64,000 nucleotides of DNA from Syngnathus acus. Taxonomy: Eukaryota; Chordata; Actinopteri; Syngnathiformes; Syngnathidae. The notes below the pieces were generated by a model that worked only from the letters and a program-made list of their open reading frames with translations, had not been told where the DNA came from and did not search any database. Shown piece after piece: positions 1 through 11,009 of the stretch. The stretch covers positions 20,618,693 through 20,682,692 of the forward strand of contig NC_051088.1 of assembly GCF_901709675.1 (NCBI RefSeq), written 5' to 3'. The position numbers were made by a program, and so were the translations under genes. Each line of letters starts with the position of its first letter. Within the stretch, counting starts at the first letter, position 1.

Positions 1-1959
1 CTCAGTATTTTAATGCTATTGAGACATTATTGACTTGCATGTCATTTCATGCTGCACAAAGTTTGGCATGTTGGTTCTTTGGCGTCCTACAGTGAGATGG
101 AATAAAACGCCTATCACTCCCTGAGCAGCAAGCTGTAGTTACCTTTTCTGCCCAAGATATCTCGCGGGACTGAAGTTCGGGTCCATGTTTGTGTTACGGT
201 TCAACAGGGTTCCAGATTAACGTCCTCCCGTTTCCATCTGTGTTCATTGGGATAATGTTTAGTCAGTAACATTTTTCTTCCTGTCACCATTCATCACACA
301 GCTTCACGGAATTTTGTTTTACTGTTTAAGTATTCAACTTTTTAATAATTATAAAACACAACCGTTCCTTTGCTACTCTTCATCGGCTGCAAAATTTGTG
401 ACCACCATAATAACTTTAGAAGTGCTAAAGCGGTACTTGAATCTGTGGCACAAAATACAGCGATGGCTCTGGTGCTGTCGCTTTAACTACTCGAGCACCA
501 GTGAAAAGATGTCTACTGTTCATGTCAACTTGAGTTATGTCTGCCTGAATTAATCATAACATGCCATTTGTTGCTTGACTTGTACATAATCTACCTAATT
601 TTGTATCGGTTATACTTTTTAAATCTAGTGAATGTGCAATACAATTCTGATGATTTATGGTAAATCATGATAAACGCATGCTGCACTCTAAAGATTTATC
701 GTATAAGTTATTCTGTGTGGTCATGAAATTATATATAAATATACATAGACTATCTAATACATCAAACATGTCACGTGTCGGCGTAATCAGCACCTTGGAC
801 AGTTATGTCTCTTAGTAGTGAAGTAATCAGTGATCATTGCCTGACACCTCTTCATCACCGGCTCATTAACTCTCCTATGTAGACCCTGCACTCCCTTCAC
901 TCCTGGTTGGTTCGTCTGGCTTGCTACTTATCGGCTTGTTGCTTGGTTCTGCTGGCTACCTGTTACCTGTTCGTACTCCCGTTGTTGACCTAGCTTGCCT
1001 GTTCACCCGACCACACCTCAACGCTGCCTGGCCTGACTCTTTGCCTGTCCCTGACCACGTATGCGTTACATTCAGCAAATTTAACAATTATATAGGGTAA
1101 ATATTGCATTCCTTATGATTTCACTGGACATCGGAAGATTTCCTTGCACAGATTTGAACCCAAAATTACATAACACTGAGCAAATGATCATCATAAAAAC
1201 ATGTGTGCAGCTTTTTTTCTCTGTGTCACGTTTGCCTTGACACACACCAAAATGGGCTAACCCAAGTGTGTTAAACAGTCTTCCATAGCCGTCCGGTCCA
1301 GCAAAGTAGTTGTGCTGTAGCCCCAAGCTGTCTTTTCTACAGCTCTGACAGAGATCTCCTCCCACAGCCAGATGAAAGTCAGCTACCAGTAAGTAGGCCA
1401 TAAAACCACAGGAAGAGGGAGAAAAGAGGAAGGTATCCTTTGCCAAAAATATAACCCCAATATATAACATATGCCCCCACAAATTCAGTGCATCCACCCA
1501 GGGTAATGGACAAATTGACTGGGATCCTATAAGAGACCATTACTGTTGTTGTATGGGGTGGTGCAGACTTTAAAGGTAGGACGAAAAAAACATTCAGGTT
1601 AGATGTTTTATTTTGGTTATCCGCATCCATCATCAACTCCACCCAAAGAAAAAAAATATTTAAAAAACAATACAGGTTTGGCCAATACAAACTAAAAAAG
1701 GAAGCTCCCAGCAGCAGTTTTTCTCATTACCTTGAACTCAGGAGGAAGTTATCCTATTTGTTTCTCAATTTCCCTGCTCCTTGTCATTTGCATGAGTCGC
1801 AGGTCTCTGTAAAAAAATTAAGAAAGGATATTGCTGGGGATGAAAGGTTCGTTTACCTTCCGCTCATTCTTTTTTAATTCAAAAACACACACACACAATT
1901 GGATTGTATTTTGCATTTTTTTTTTTTTTTTAAACAAAACTAGGATAACCATTTCAACA
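1..1959. other. Unique AT-rich DNA, no gene seen
   Basis: I see no coding exon here. Open frames are short and unrelated to known proteins. The stretch contains the dispersed repeat at 969-1065, a short AC run near 1882-1898 and a poly-T tract near 1916-1932 just before the first SINE. Confidence 0.5.
969..1065 (+). repeat. Dispersed pyrimidine-rich repeat, copy 1
   Basis: This segment aligns by eye over about 100 bp with 48634-48731. Both begin GTTCG, share TCCCGTTG followed by a GACCT motif, and end with TTGCCTGTCC(C/T)TGACCAC. I do not recognise the family. It could be the 3' region of a retroelement. The similarity is seen directly; its class is unknown. Confidence 0.5.
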
Positions 1960-2293
1960 ATGGCTGGCATGGAGGTGGACTGGTTAGCACGTCCACCTAA
2001 AAGTGCAGAGGTTGCAGGTTTGATTCTGGCTCCAGCCGTTATGTGGGGAGTTTACATGTTCTCCCCGTACCTCTGTGGGTTTTCTTCGGGTACACCGGTT
2101 TCTTCCCACATCCAAAAAACATGCATGGTTGGCCAATTGACCACTCTAAATTGCCCGTAGGTGTGCATGTGACTGCGAATGGCTAGCAACCAGATCAGGG
2201 TGTCCCCCGCCTATTCCTCAAAGTCAGCTGGGATAGACTCCAACATGCCTGTGACTCTCGTGAAGAGGTTCAGAAAATGGATGGATGGATGGA
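1960..2293 (+). mobile_element. tRNA-derived SINE with ATGG tail (SINE-A, copy 1)
   Basis: The 5' part has an A-box-like TGGTTAGCACG and a B-box-like GGTTTGATTC about 35 bases further on. The body carries the phrase familiar from fish SINE-like repeats (GTTTACATGTTCTCCCCG, then a CTCTAAATTGCCCGTAGGTG segment). The end is AGAAAATGG followed by a short ATGG run. Four or more other copies lie in this window, which supports a dispersed family. Being non-coding, the overlapping short frames are not genes. Confidence 0.75.
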
Positions 2294-2563
2294 GTTTAAT
2301 TACCCATTTTCAAAAAAACGAAAGTGAAATTTTCTCCAAAGGGCTCAAATTTCAATATTTACATTTTCAGTTTTTATCGTTTTCATCCTGGTTGATTGGC
2401 ATTGCAAGAAGCACAGTATTACAGGTGACGTTAACAACTCTTTGTGTACAATGGACTCAAATTCTATTCAATTCAAGTAAAATTTGTGAGTGCCAGTGCA
2501 ACTTGGGACATGGTGCACCAGTGTGTGCGGACCTTCAGCAAATTGGTAATAGAGAATGCAAAG

Positions 2564-2612
2564 TAAGTCAGTCAGTCTGTCACTCATTCCGTCAGTCATT
2601 CCAGTCAGTCAG
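2564..2612 (+). repeat. Short outlying GTCA-rich segment
   Basis: A 50-bp patch of GTCAGTC words mixed with TGTCACTCATTCC. It lies 200 bp before the main GTCA array, separated by unique sequence. It may be a diverged outer edge of the array or an independent seed. Confidence 0.5.
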
Positions 2613-2810
2613 TGACTTGCTGTTGCAACACCCAAATGAACAAAGTTGAAGCAACAATGAGCTTTCGGTTTTAGGACTGTGACTAGGATTCTTTGACTTG
2701 GCTCTCGGGCATCGTCTCTGGGAATTTAGTCAGCTGGTGGGATCATTGGCTTCCCTGGGCAAGCCCAGGTACTGACAGGGGGCGCGACGAGAACGCTGAT
2801 CCCTTGCCCC

Positions 2811-5800
2811 CCAGTCAGTCGGTCGGTCGAGTCGGGTCGGGTCAAGTCGGGTCAGTCAAAGTCAGTCAGTCAGTCAAAGTCAAGTCAGTCAGTCAAAGTC
2901 AAGTCAGTCAAAGTCAAGTCAGTCAAAGTCAAGTCAGTCAAAGTCAGTCAAAGTCAGTAAAGTCAAGTCAGTCAAAGTCAAGTCAGTCAAAGTCAGTCAA
3001 AGTCAGTAAAGTCAAGTCAGTCAAAGTCAAGTCAGTCAAAGTCAGTAAAGTCAAGTCAGTCAAAGTCAAGTCAGTCAAAGTCAAGTCAGTCAAAGTCAAG
3101 TCAGTCAAAGTCAAGTCAGTCAAAGTCAAGTCAGTCAAAGTCAAGTCAAGTCAGTCAAAGTCAAGTCAGTCAAAGTCAAGTCAGTCAAAGTCAAGTCAAG
3201 TCAGTCAAAGTCAAGTCAGTCAAAGTCAAGTCAGTCAGTCAAAGTCAGTCAGTCAAAGTCAAGTCAGTCAGTCAGTCAGTCAGTCAGTCAAAGTCAAGTC
3301 AGTCAGTCAGTCAAAGTCAAGTCAGTCAGTCAGTCAAAGTCAAGTCAGTCAAAGTCAGTCAAAGTCAGTCAGTCAAAGTCAGTCAAAGTCAGTCAGTCAA
3401 AGTCAGTCAGTCAAAGTCAGTCAGTCAAAGTCAGTCAAAGTCAGTCAAAGTCAGTCAAAGTCAGTCAGTCAGTCAGTCAGTCAGTCAGTCAGTCAGTCAG
3501 TCAGTCAGTCAGTCAGTCAGTCAAAGTCAGTCAGTCAAAGTCAGTCAGTCAAAGTCAGTCAGTCAAAGTCAGTCAGTCAAAGTCAGTCAGTCAAAGTCAG
3601 TCAGTCAAAGTCAAGTCAGTCAAAGTCAAGTCAGTCAAAGTCAAGTCAGTCAAAGTCAAGTCAGTCAAAGTCAGTCAAAGTCAAAGTCAAGTCAGTCAAA
3701 GTCAAGTCAGTCAAAGTCAAGTCAGTCAAAGTCAGTCAAAGTCAAAGTCAGTCAGTCAAAGTCAGTCAGGTCAAAGTCAGTCAGGTCAAAGTCAGTCAAA
3801 GTCAGTCAGTCAAGTCAGTCAAAGTCAGTCAGTCAAAGTGAGTCAGTCAAAGTGAGTCAGTCAGTCAAAGTGAGTCAGTCAGTCAGTCAAGTCAGTCAAA
3901 GTCAGTCAGTCAAAGTGAGTCAGTCAAAGTGAGTCAGTCAGTCAGTCAGTCAAAGTGAGTCAGTCAGTCAGTCAAGTCAGTCAAAGTCAGTCAGTCAAAG
4001 TCAGTCAGTCAAAGTCAGTCAGTCAGTCAAAGTCAGTCAGTCAAAGTCAGTCAGTCAAAGTCAGTCAGTCAAAGTCAGTCAGGTCAAAGTCAGGTCAAAG
4101 TCAGTCAGTCAAGTCAGTCAACGTCAGTCAAAGTCAGTCAAGTCAGTCAGTCAAAGTCAGTCAGTCAAAGTCAGTCAGGTCAAAGTCAGGTCAAAGTCAG
4201 TCAGTCAAGTCAGTCAACGTCAGTCACTCAAAGTCAAGTCAGTCAAAGTCAGTCAGTCAAAGTCAGTCAGTCAGTCAAAGTCAGTCACTCAAAGTCGTCA
4301 GTCAGTCAAAGTCAGTCAGTCAAAGTCGTCAGTCAGTCAGTCAAAGTCAGTCAGTCAAGTCAGTCAAGTCAGTCAAGGCAGTCAAAGTCAGTCAAAGTCA
4401 GTCAGTCAAAGTCAGTCAGTCAAAGTCAGTCAAAGTCAAAGTCAGTCAAAGTCAAAGTCAGTCAAGTCAAAGTCAGTCCAGTCAAAGTCAGTCAAGTCAA
4501 AGTCAGTCAAGTCAAAGTCAGTCAAGTCAAAGTCAGTCAGTCAAGTCAAGTCAAAGTCAGTCAGTCAAAGTCGTCAGTCAGTCAAAGTCAGTCAGTCAGT
4601 CAAAGTCAACCAGTCAGTCAGTCAGTCAAAGTGAGTCAGTCAAGTCAGTCAAAGTCAGTCAAAGTCAAAGTCAGTCAAAGTCAAGTCAGTCAAAGTCAGT
4701 CAGTCAAAGTCAGTCAGTCAAAGTCAGTCAGTCAAAGTCAGTCAGTCAAAGTCAGTCAGTCAAAGTCGTCAGTCAAAGTCAGTCAGTCAGTCAGTCAAAG
4801 TCAGTCAGTCAAGTCAGTCGAGTCAGTCAAAGTCAGTCAGTCAGTCAAAGTGAGTCAGTCAGTCAGTCAAAGTCAGTCAGTCAAAGTCAGTCAGTCAAGT
4901 CAGTCGAGTCAGTCAAAGTCAGTCAGTCAGTCAGTCAAAGTCAGTCAGTCAAAGTCAGTCAGTCAAAGTCAGTCAGTCAGTCAAAGTGAGTCAGTCAGTC
5001 AGTCAAAGTGAGTCACTCAGTCAGTCAAAGTGAGTCACTCAGTCAGTCGAAGTGAGTCAGTCAAGTCAGTCAAAGTGAGTCAGTCAAGTCAGTCAAAGTC
5101 AGTCAGTCAAGTCAGTCAAAGTCAGTCAGTCAAAGTCAGTCAGTCAAGTCAGTCAGTCAAGTCAGTCAAAGTCAGTCAGTCAAAGTCAGTCAGTCAAAGT
5201 CAGTCAGTCAAAGTCAGTCAGACAAGTCAGTCAAAGTCAGTCAAAGTCAGTCAGTCAAGTCAAAGTCAGTCAAAGTGAGTCAGTCAAGTCAGTCAAAGTC
5301 AGTCAGTCAAAGTCAGTCAGTCAAAGTCAAGTCAGTCAAAGTCAGTCAGTCAGTCAGTCAAAGTGAGTCAGTCAGTCAGTCAGTCAGTCAGTCAGTCAGT
5401 CAGTCAGTCAGTCAGTCAAAGTCAGTCAAAGTCAGTCAGTCAAAGTCAGTCAGTCAAAGTCAGTCAGTCAAGTCAGTCAAAGTCAAAGTCAAAGTCAAAG
5501 TCAGTCAGGTCAGTCAAGTCAGTCAAGTCAGTCAAAGTCAAGTCGGTCAAAGTCAAGTCGGTCAAAGTCAGTCAGTCAGTCAAAGTCAGTCAAAGTCAGT
5601 CAAAGTCAGTCAGTCAAAGTCAGTCAGTCAAAGTCAGTCAGTCAAAGTCAGTCAGTCAAAGTCAGTCAGTCAGTCAAGTCAGTCAAAGTCAGTCAGTCAA
5701 AGTCAGTCAAAGTCAGTCAGTCAAGTAAAAGTCAGTCAAAGTCAGTCAGTCAAAGTCAGTCAGTCAAAGTCAGTCAGTCAAAGTCAGTCAGTCAAGTCAA

Positions 5801-8570
5801 AGTCAGTCAAAGTCAAAGTCAGTCAAAGTCAAGTCAGTCAAGTCAAGTCAAAGTCAGTCAGTCAGTCAGTCAGTCGTCAGTCAAAGTCGTCAGTCAAAGT
5901 CAAGTCAGTCAAAGTCAGTCAAAGTCAAAGTCAGTCAGTCAAAGTCAGTCAGTCAAAGTCAGTCAGGTCAAAGTCAGTCAGGTCAAAGTCAGTCAAAGTC
6001 AGTCAGTCAAAGTCAGTCAGTCAAAGTCAGGTCAGTCAAGTCAGGTCAGTCAAAGTCAGGTCAGTCAAAGTCAGGTCAGTCAAAGTCAGTCAGTCAAAGT
6101 CAGTCAGTCAAGTCAGTCAAAGTGAGTCAGTCAGTCAAAGTCAGTCAGTCAAAGTCAGTCAGTCAAAGTCAGTCAAAGTCAGTCAGGTCAAAGTCAGTCA
6201 GGTCAAAGTCAGTCAAAGTGAGTCAGTCAAAGTCAGGTCAGTCAAAGTGAGTCAGTCAAAGTCAGGTCAGTCAAAGTCAAGTCAGTCAAAGTCAAGTCAG
6301 TCAAAGTCAGTCAGTCAAAGTCAAGTCAGTCAAAGTCAGTCAGTCAAAGTCAGTCAGTCAAAGTCGTCAGTCAGTCAAAGTCGTCAGTCAGTCAAAGTCG
6401 TCAGTCAAAGTCGTCAGTCAGTCAGTCAAAGTCAGTCAGTCAAGTCAGTCAAGGCAGTCAAAGTCAGTCAGTCAAGTCAGTCAAGTCAGTCAAGTCAGTC
6501 AAAGTCAGTCAGTCAAGGCAGTCAAAGTCAGTCAAGGCAGTCAAAGTCAGTCAGTCAGTCAAAGTCAAGTCAGTCAAGTCAGTCAAGTCAGTCAAGTCAG
6601 TCAAAGTCAGTCAGTCAAGTCAGTCAAAGTCAGTCAGTCAAAGTCAGTCAGTCAAGTCAGTCAAAGTCAGTCAGTCAAAGTCAGTCAAAGTCAGTCAGTC
6701 AAAGTCAGTCAGTCAAAGTCAGTCAGTCAAAGTCAGTCAGTCAAAGTCAGTCTCAGTCAGTCTCAGTCAGTCAAAGTCAGTCAAAGTCAGTCAGTCAAGT
6801 CAGTCAAGTCAGTCAAGTCAGTCAAAGTCAGTCAGTCAAAGTCAGTCAGTCAAAGTCAGTCAGTCAAAGTCAGTCAGTCAGTCAAGTCAGTCAAAGTCAG
6901 TCAGTCAAAGTCAGTCAGTCAAAGTCAAGTCAGTCAAAGTCAAGTCAGTCAAAGTCAAGTCAAAGTCAAAGTCAAAGTCAGTCAAAGTCAAAGTCAGTCA
7001 AAGTCAAAGTCAGTCAAAGTCAAAGTCAGTCAAAGTCAAAGTCAGGTCAAAGTCAGTCAGTCAAAGTCAGTCAGTCAAAGTCAGTCAGTCAGTCAAAGTC
7101 AGTCAGTCAAAGTCAGTCAGTCAAAGTGAGTCAGTCAAAGTGAGTCAGTCAGTCAGTCAAAGTGAGTCAGTCAGTCAGTCAAAGTGAGTCAGTCAGTCAG
7201 TCAAGTCAGTCAAAGTCAGTCAGTCAAAGTCAGTCAGTCAAAGTCAGTCAGTCAAAGTCAGTCAGTCAGTCAAAGTCAGTCAGTCAAAGTCAGTCAGTCA
7301 AAGTCAGTCAGTCAAAGTCAGTCAGTCAAAGTCAGTCAGTCAAAGTCAGTCAGTCAAAGTCGTCAGTCAGTCAAAGTCAGTCAGTCAAAGTCGTCAGTCA
7401 GTCAGTCAAAGTCAGTCAGTCAAGTCAGTCAAGGCAGTCAAAGTCAGTCAGTCAAGGCAGTCAAAGTCAGTCAAGTCAGTCAAAGTCAGTCAAGTCAAAG
7501 TCAAAGTCAGTCAAGTCAAGTCAAAGTCAGTCAAGTCAAAGTCAAAGTCAAAGTCAGTCAGTCAGTCAGTCAAAGTTGTCAGTCAGTCAAAGTCGTCAGT
7601 CAGTCAAAGTCAGTCAGTCAAAGTGAGTCAGTCAGTCAGTCAAAGTGAGTCAGTCAGTCAGTCAAAGTCAGTCAGTCAAGTCAGTCAAGTCAGTCAAAGT
7701 CAGTCAGTCAAGTCAGTCAGTCAAGTCAGTCAAAGTCAGTCAGTCAAGTCAGTCAAAGTCAGTCAGTCAAGTCAGTCAAAGTCAGTCAAAGTCAGTCAGT
7801 CAAGTCAGTCAAAGTCAGTCAGTCAGTCAAAGTCAGTCAAAGTCAGTCAGTCAGTCAAAGTCAGTCAAAGTCAGTCAAAGTCAGTCAAAGTCAGTCAGTC
7901 AAGTCAGTCGAGTCAGTCAAAGTCAGTCAAAGTCAGTCAGTCGAGTCAGTCAAAGTCAAAGTCAGTCAAAGTCAGTCAGTCAAAGTCAGTCAGTCAAAGT
8001 CAGTCAAAGTCAGTCAAAGTCAAGTCAGTCAAAGTCAGTCAAAGTCAGTCAAAGTCAAGTCAGTCAAGTCAGTCAAAGTAAGTCAGTCAAAGTAAGTCAG
8101 TCAAAGTCAGTCAGTCAGTCAAAGTCAGTCAGTCAAGTCAGTCAAAGTCAGTCAGTCAAAGTCAGTCAGTCAAATCAGTCAAAGTCAGTCAGTCAAATCA
8201 GTCAAAGTCAGTCAGTCAAAGTCAGTCAAAGTCAGTCAAAGTCAGTCAGTCAAAGTCAAAGTCAGTCAAAGTCAAAGTCAGTCAAAGTCAAAGTCAGTCA
8301 AAGTCAAGTCAGTCAAAGTCAAGTCAGTCAAAGTCAAGTCAAAGTCAGTCAGTCAGTCAGTCGAAGTCGTCAGTCGAAGTCGTCAGTCAAAGTCGTCAGT
8401 CAAAGTCGTCAGTCAAAGTCGTCAGTCAAAGTCGTCAGTCAAAGTCGTCAGTCAAAGTCGTCAGTCAAAGTCGTCAGTCAAGTCAGTCCAGTCCAGTCAG
8501 TCCAGTCGAGTCAAGTCAAGTCAAGTCAATTCAGTCGGGTTTGCCGGGTCAGGTCCAGTCAGTCAGTTGA
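2811..8570 (+). repeat. 5.8-kb GTCA mosaic satellite
   Basis: The whole interval is composed of the words GTCA, GTCAA, GTCAAA and, less often, GTC, GTGA or GGTCA. Local sub-arrays have different periods. A 15-mer (GTCAAAGTCAAGTCA) dominates about 3060-3220, a pure GTCA tetramer run lies at about 3465-3525, 14-mers with two GTCA then GTCAAA follow, and a 13-mer is at the right end. Edges are degenerate (GGTCGGTCGAGTCGGGTC at the left, GTCCAGTC and GGGTTTGCCGGGTC at the right). The plus strand rarely makes a stop, so frames up to 622 codons of Ser/Gln/Val/Lys polymer appear. These are artefacts, since staggered frames are all open in the same way. The length may be under- or over-represented in the assembly. 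Confidence 0.95.
8372..8480 (+). repeat. 13-mer sub-array at right end of the GTCA satellite
   Basis: About eight successive copies of AGTCAAAGTCGTC, the first ones with a G substitution (GTCGAAGTCGTC). Isolated copies of the GTCGTC variant occur earlier (near 4294, 5870, 6365, 7361), but only here do they form a clean tandem run. This suggests a recent local amplification. Confidence 0.8.
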
Positions 8571-9176
8571 TTCATCAGAAGGCTTGAACCCCAAAACACT
8601 GACCCCTGTAATAGTTGCTTCAATAAAGTACATATTAGGAATATGCATATTTATTCAACCAGACTGATAACATTTCATATTTTACCCTACAGAAAGATTA
8701 AAGCTTGTTTGTTCGTGTTATAGTTAATGATGTTTTATATTTTATTCCTTTGGTGTTTAAACTTTAATATCCACTTCATCGCGACGTCAATTCAATTCAT
8801 TTATGCTCGCAGGCCACATATAGAGACAGACCACCTTTCACACTCATTCACACTGAAAGAGAAACAGCTTGAGGTAAATGCAGATTTACACCATCTCTCT
8901 AGGATTGGAATCATGTGACAAGGAAGTAGGTAATTGACCCTTTGTCAATTTCCTGTGCCACTTTTTGTGACATCATTTACCGGAAAGGGCAGGCACTTCT
9001 CGTTGACGGATGCTTAAAGCACTGTCAAATGGAAAAGGTGGGCTTTCAATGTTGAAAGGCTTGCTCGGGAAGATACTTTTCGATGCAGCTTGATTAATGA
9101 CCTTTAGATACACAATCACCAGGGCAACCTTGACAGACTTCGGCGTTTGTAGCACATAATTCACACATGGAAAGAG
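8571..9176. other. Unique DNA between satellite and LINE end
   Basis: No gene or repeat recognised. An AATAAAG sits at about 8621. The frames are short. Confidence 0.4.
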
Positions 9177-9420
9177 TATGTCAAAGTCAAGTCAAAGTCA
9201 GCTTTATTGTCAATCCCTTCATATGTCAGGACACACAAAGAAACCGAAATTCCGTTTCCTCCATCCCACGGTGACGAGACATACAAGTAGGCGACACAAA
9301 ACAAAAACAAGAAGGCACAAACCATAAATAATAAATAAAATAAAATGAGCGATGAATAAATAACAGACCAATAACCCATTAAATAAGAGGGGCAAAACCG
9401 AGCCAGTGTGCATACAGCAA
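9177..9420 (-). mobile_element. LINE 3' end, copy 1 (3'-UTR and terminal repeat)
   Basis: Read on the minus strand, this matches the end of the copy at 57603-58070. Both have a T/A-rich stretch, CCTTCTTG(T), CACCGTGGG or CCGTGGGATGG, ATTGACAATAAAGC(T/A)GACTTTGACTT, then a GACTT(T) repeat tail. The coding part is absent, as expected of a 5'-truncated insertion. The terminal repeat, read on the plus strand, is GTCAAAGTCAAGTCAAAGTCA, the same words as the satellite 600 bp upstream. Confidence 0.7.
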
Positions 9421-9771
9421 GAACTTGCTTGTATAAGTTTGTAGAGAACACTATGGGCCGCATGATTTTCTTCATCTTGATTATTTTTGTTAAAAAAATG
9501 TTGATAAATATTCAATATACAATTCACACGCACGGACGCACGCATGGATAAAAATCAGGAATATCTGAAAAGTCCAAAACATGACAACATATTAAAAGGA
9601 CATATTTGCCTTTGGCTGTTCATTTTGACAGCTTTAACTGGATGACTCCTGGCGAAAGCAACCTGGATTAGTCAGCACATACAGTATAGGAGACGATGAG
9701 AATTGACCCCATGTGACTTCACACTGGTAATGTCCGTACTTGTCATAATAAGGTACAGTATGTATGTATCA

Positions 9772-10167
9772 GGCGGCTCGGTGGGGCACTGGCTAGCACG
9801 TCCGCCTCACAGTAAGGAGGGAGCGGGTTCAATACCACCTCCAGCCCTCCCTGTGTGGAGTTTGCATGTTCTCCCCGTGTCCATGTGGGTTTTCTCCGGG
9901 CACTCCGGATTCCTCCCACATCCCCAAAAACATACTTGGTAGGCCGATTGAGCGCTCCAAATTGCCCCTAGGGTGTGAGTGCGTGTGCGGATGGTTGTTC
10001 GCCTCTGTGTGCCCTGCGATTGGCTGGCAACCAGTTCAGGGTGTCCCCCGCCTACTGCCCGATGACAGCTGGGATAGGCTCCGGCAAAGCCCGCGAACCC
10101 CGTGGGGATAAAGCGGTACAGAAAATGGACGGACGGACGGACGCACGCAGGCACGGACGGACGGACG
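9772..10167 (+). mobile_element. tRNA-derived SINE with tetranucleotide tail (SINE-A, copy 2)
   Basis: The most complete copy of the family. It has an A-box-like TGGCTAGCACG, a B-box-like GGGTTCAATACC, the GTTTGCATGTTCTCCCCGTG core, a CAAATTGCCCCTAGGGTGTG segment, GGGTGTCCCCCGCCTACTGC, and AGCGGTACAGAAAATGG running into a GGAC/GGAT-like tail. Overlapping open frames on both strands follow from its GC-richness and are not genes. Confidence 0.8.
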
Positions 10168-11009
10168 TTTGACCTCATTTTGAAAGTGACTTTCAGAACT
10201 GGTGAGGAAATCTTGAATCACAAAATCAAGAAACGCATCACTTTGTTTCTTAATGTGGGGAAGTTTCACGTCCATGTAGCACGCCCTGGCTTCCTTCCTT
10301 AGTTCACAGAGAAATGACTAACTCCCGCTTATGATGCAGGAAGTTAGTCGTTCAGGCATACAAAAATGGTTGCAGATGTGGGTTTAGTTGACCTTGAATA
10401 TTCCCAGTGTCACTGTGACCAAATGCGGGAAGGGTGTGTGCGCACCAGCGGTAAAGAGTGACTTCATGGAGTGGACGTCAAACAGCGTTTGGTGTGTTCA
10501 GGAAATAAAGTACAATAGCTCATCTTGGAAAAGGGAAGTATCAACCCTCTAACTGTGATTCATAAAATTCTGCTGCCGTGTTTAAGAGTCAATTCATATA
10601 AAAAAGTCATTAAAGATTTGAAGCTTTTCCAGATGGTCGACACTTTGTTTTACAAAGACCGTAATTGCAATAGCAATTTCCAATGCAAGTGATTATTGAG
10701 GAGTGGGCGTGTATCATTTGTTGGTCAAATGAGAACATTATGAAAGGCTATAGTAACCATTTCTGAAGCGGACAAAGAACAAAGTGTTTTTCAACGCCTT
10801 TAAATCTCATGGCGTAAGAGCAGGAAGTTGGGGATTGATTTAGCATCTTGGGTGTAAAAACGTGCATTACTGAAATAATGATGAATATTAATTCTGGGAA
10901 GGTGGTGAGATCAGATGGACTGATATTACAAATCCCCCTTTTTCTTTTAATACGAAATGTTCTGTTGAAAAAACGAATACCTTGAGAGTGGACCCGAGAA
11001 CAATTATTC
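10168..11009. other. No gene seen
   Basis: Unique AT-rich sequence. The right part (from about 10750) may be the decayed upstream end of the L1-like element that follows, but I see no RT motif in it. Confidence 0.35.

Noticed and set aside
2693-8667. Long open frames (up to 622 codons) of Ser/Gln/Val/Lys repeats
   Set aside because: They follow from GTCA words that cannot make plus-strand stops. Overlapping frames are open in the same way, and composition is dictated by the satellite.
9807-10275. Frames of 65-123 codons on both strands
   Set aside because: They overlap a SINE copy and its GGAC-rich tail; they are by-products of its GC-rich sequence.
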